From positions 1-64,000 of the forward strand of contig NZ_JQKO01000005.1 in assembly GCF_000746085.1 (NCBI RefSeq): a stretch of 64,000 bases of DNA, written 5' to 3'. The notes beneath the pieces are model-generated. The model was not told where the DNA came from. It saw only the letters and a list, made by a program, of their open reading frames with translations, and ran no database searches. This document shows positions 63,984 to 64,000 of the stretch, in pieces. A program made the translations under genes and the position numbers. This DNA comes from Methylocapsa aurea. Its GTDB lineage: Bacteria > Pseudomonadota > Alphaproteobacteria > Rhizobiales > Beijerinckiaceae. Numbering within the stretch: the first letter of the stretch is position 1; each line of letters starts with the position of its first letter.

Positions 63984-64000
63984 GTTCAGCAAGACGATTG

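Overview
The window is about 64 kb of GC-rich DNA that is almost entirely coding. It carries no tRNA, rRNA or CRISPR array that I could recognise. Gene content and order point to an alphaproteobacterium of the order Hyphomicrobiales (Rhizobiales). The clearest signs are the nfu-tsaB-rimI and miaB-phoH-ybeY-CBS-lnt-XRE-metK-trmB block, dapF-mtaB, a short ORF directly before xerD, an RpoH-type sigma factor, SphA-like and OmpW-like outer-membrane proteins, and many palindromic mosaic repeats bounded by TAGAGC/GCTCTA. Two copper modules (CopC-like proteins and CopD) would suit a methylotroph of the Beijerinckiaceae/Methylocystaceae type, but the sequence alone does not prove the family.

Layout. 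1-5.3 kb: a DUF1269 protein, an IS481-type transposase remnant, and a bacterial NHEJ locus (ku, ligD, and a second convergent ku). 5.4-15.2 kb: an accessory region with a 2OG-Fe(II) oxygenase-like protein, an atypical CopC-like protein, a membrane protein fused to a spermidine-synthase fold, a secreted PHP-domain protein, and a divergent operon of a PpiC-like protein and three HupE/UreJ proteins. 15.4-20 kb: cell-envelope genes (DUF1254, SphA-like, HdeA-like). 20-24.7 kb: gshB-glnD and grpE. 24.9-32.3 kb: OmpW-like protein, CopC plus a CopD-cytochrome c-redoxin fusion, a protease inhibitor, DUF3108, a GST and a secreted GyrI-like protein. 32.5-41 kb: dapF-mtaB, xerD, a LuxR-type regulator, a glutamine amidotransferase, terB-SDR and a quinone reductase. 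41.4-45 kb: pheT facing rpmI-rplT, with neither pheS nor infC beside them. 45-51 kb: eutBC, small genes, an aldo/keto reductase and a SWIB protein. 51-63.5 kb: rpoH, then the conserved housekeeping block from nfu to trmB.

How the genes work together. Ku and LigD form a complete end-joining repair unit. CopC and the CopD fusion probably move copper across the inner membrane with a redox step. TsaB, MtaB, MiaB, RimI, TrmB, YbeY and PhoH serve translation and RNA quality control, and MetK supplies the SAM used by several of them. GshB and GlnD are translationally coupled. The PHP/PpiC/HupE region has the look of an uncharacterised envelope or metal system.

The most distinctive DNA-level feature is a family of at least 14 mosaic palindromic repeats. 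Several of them lie exactly at gene ends and provide stop codons or the last residues of proteins.
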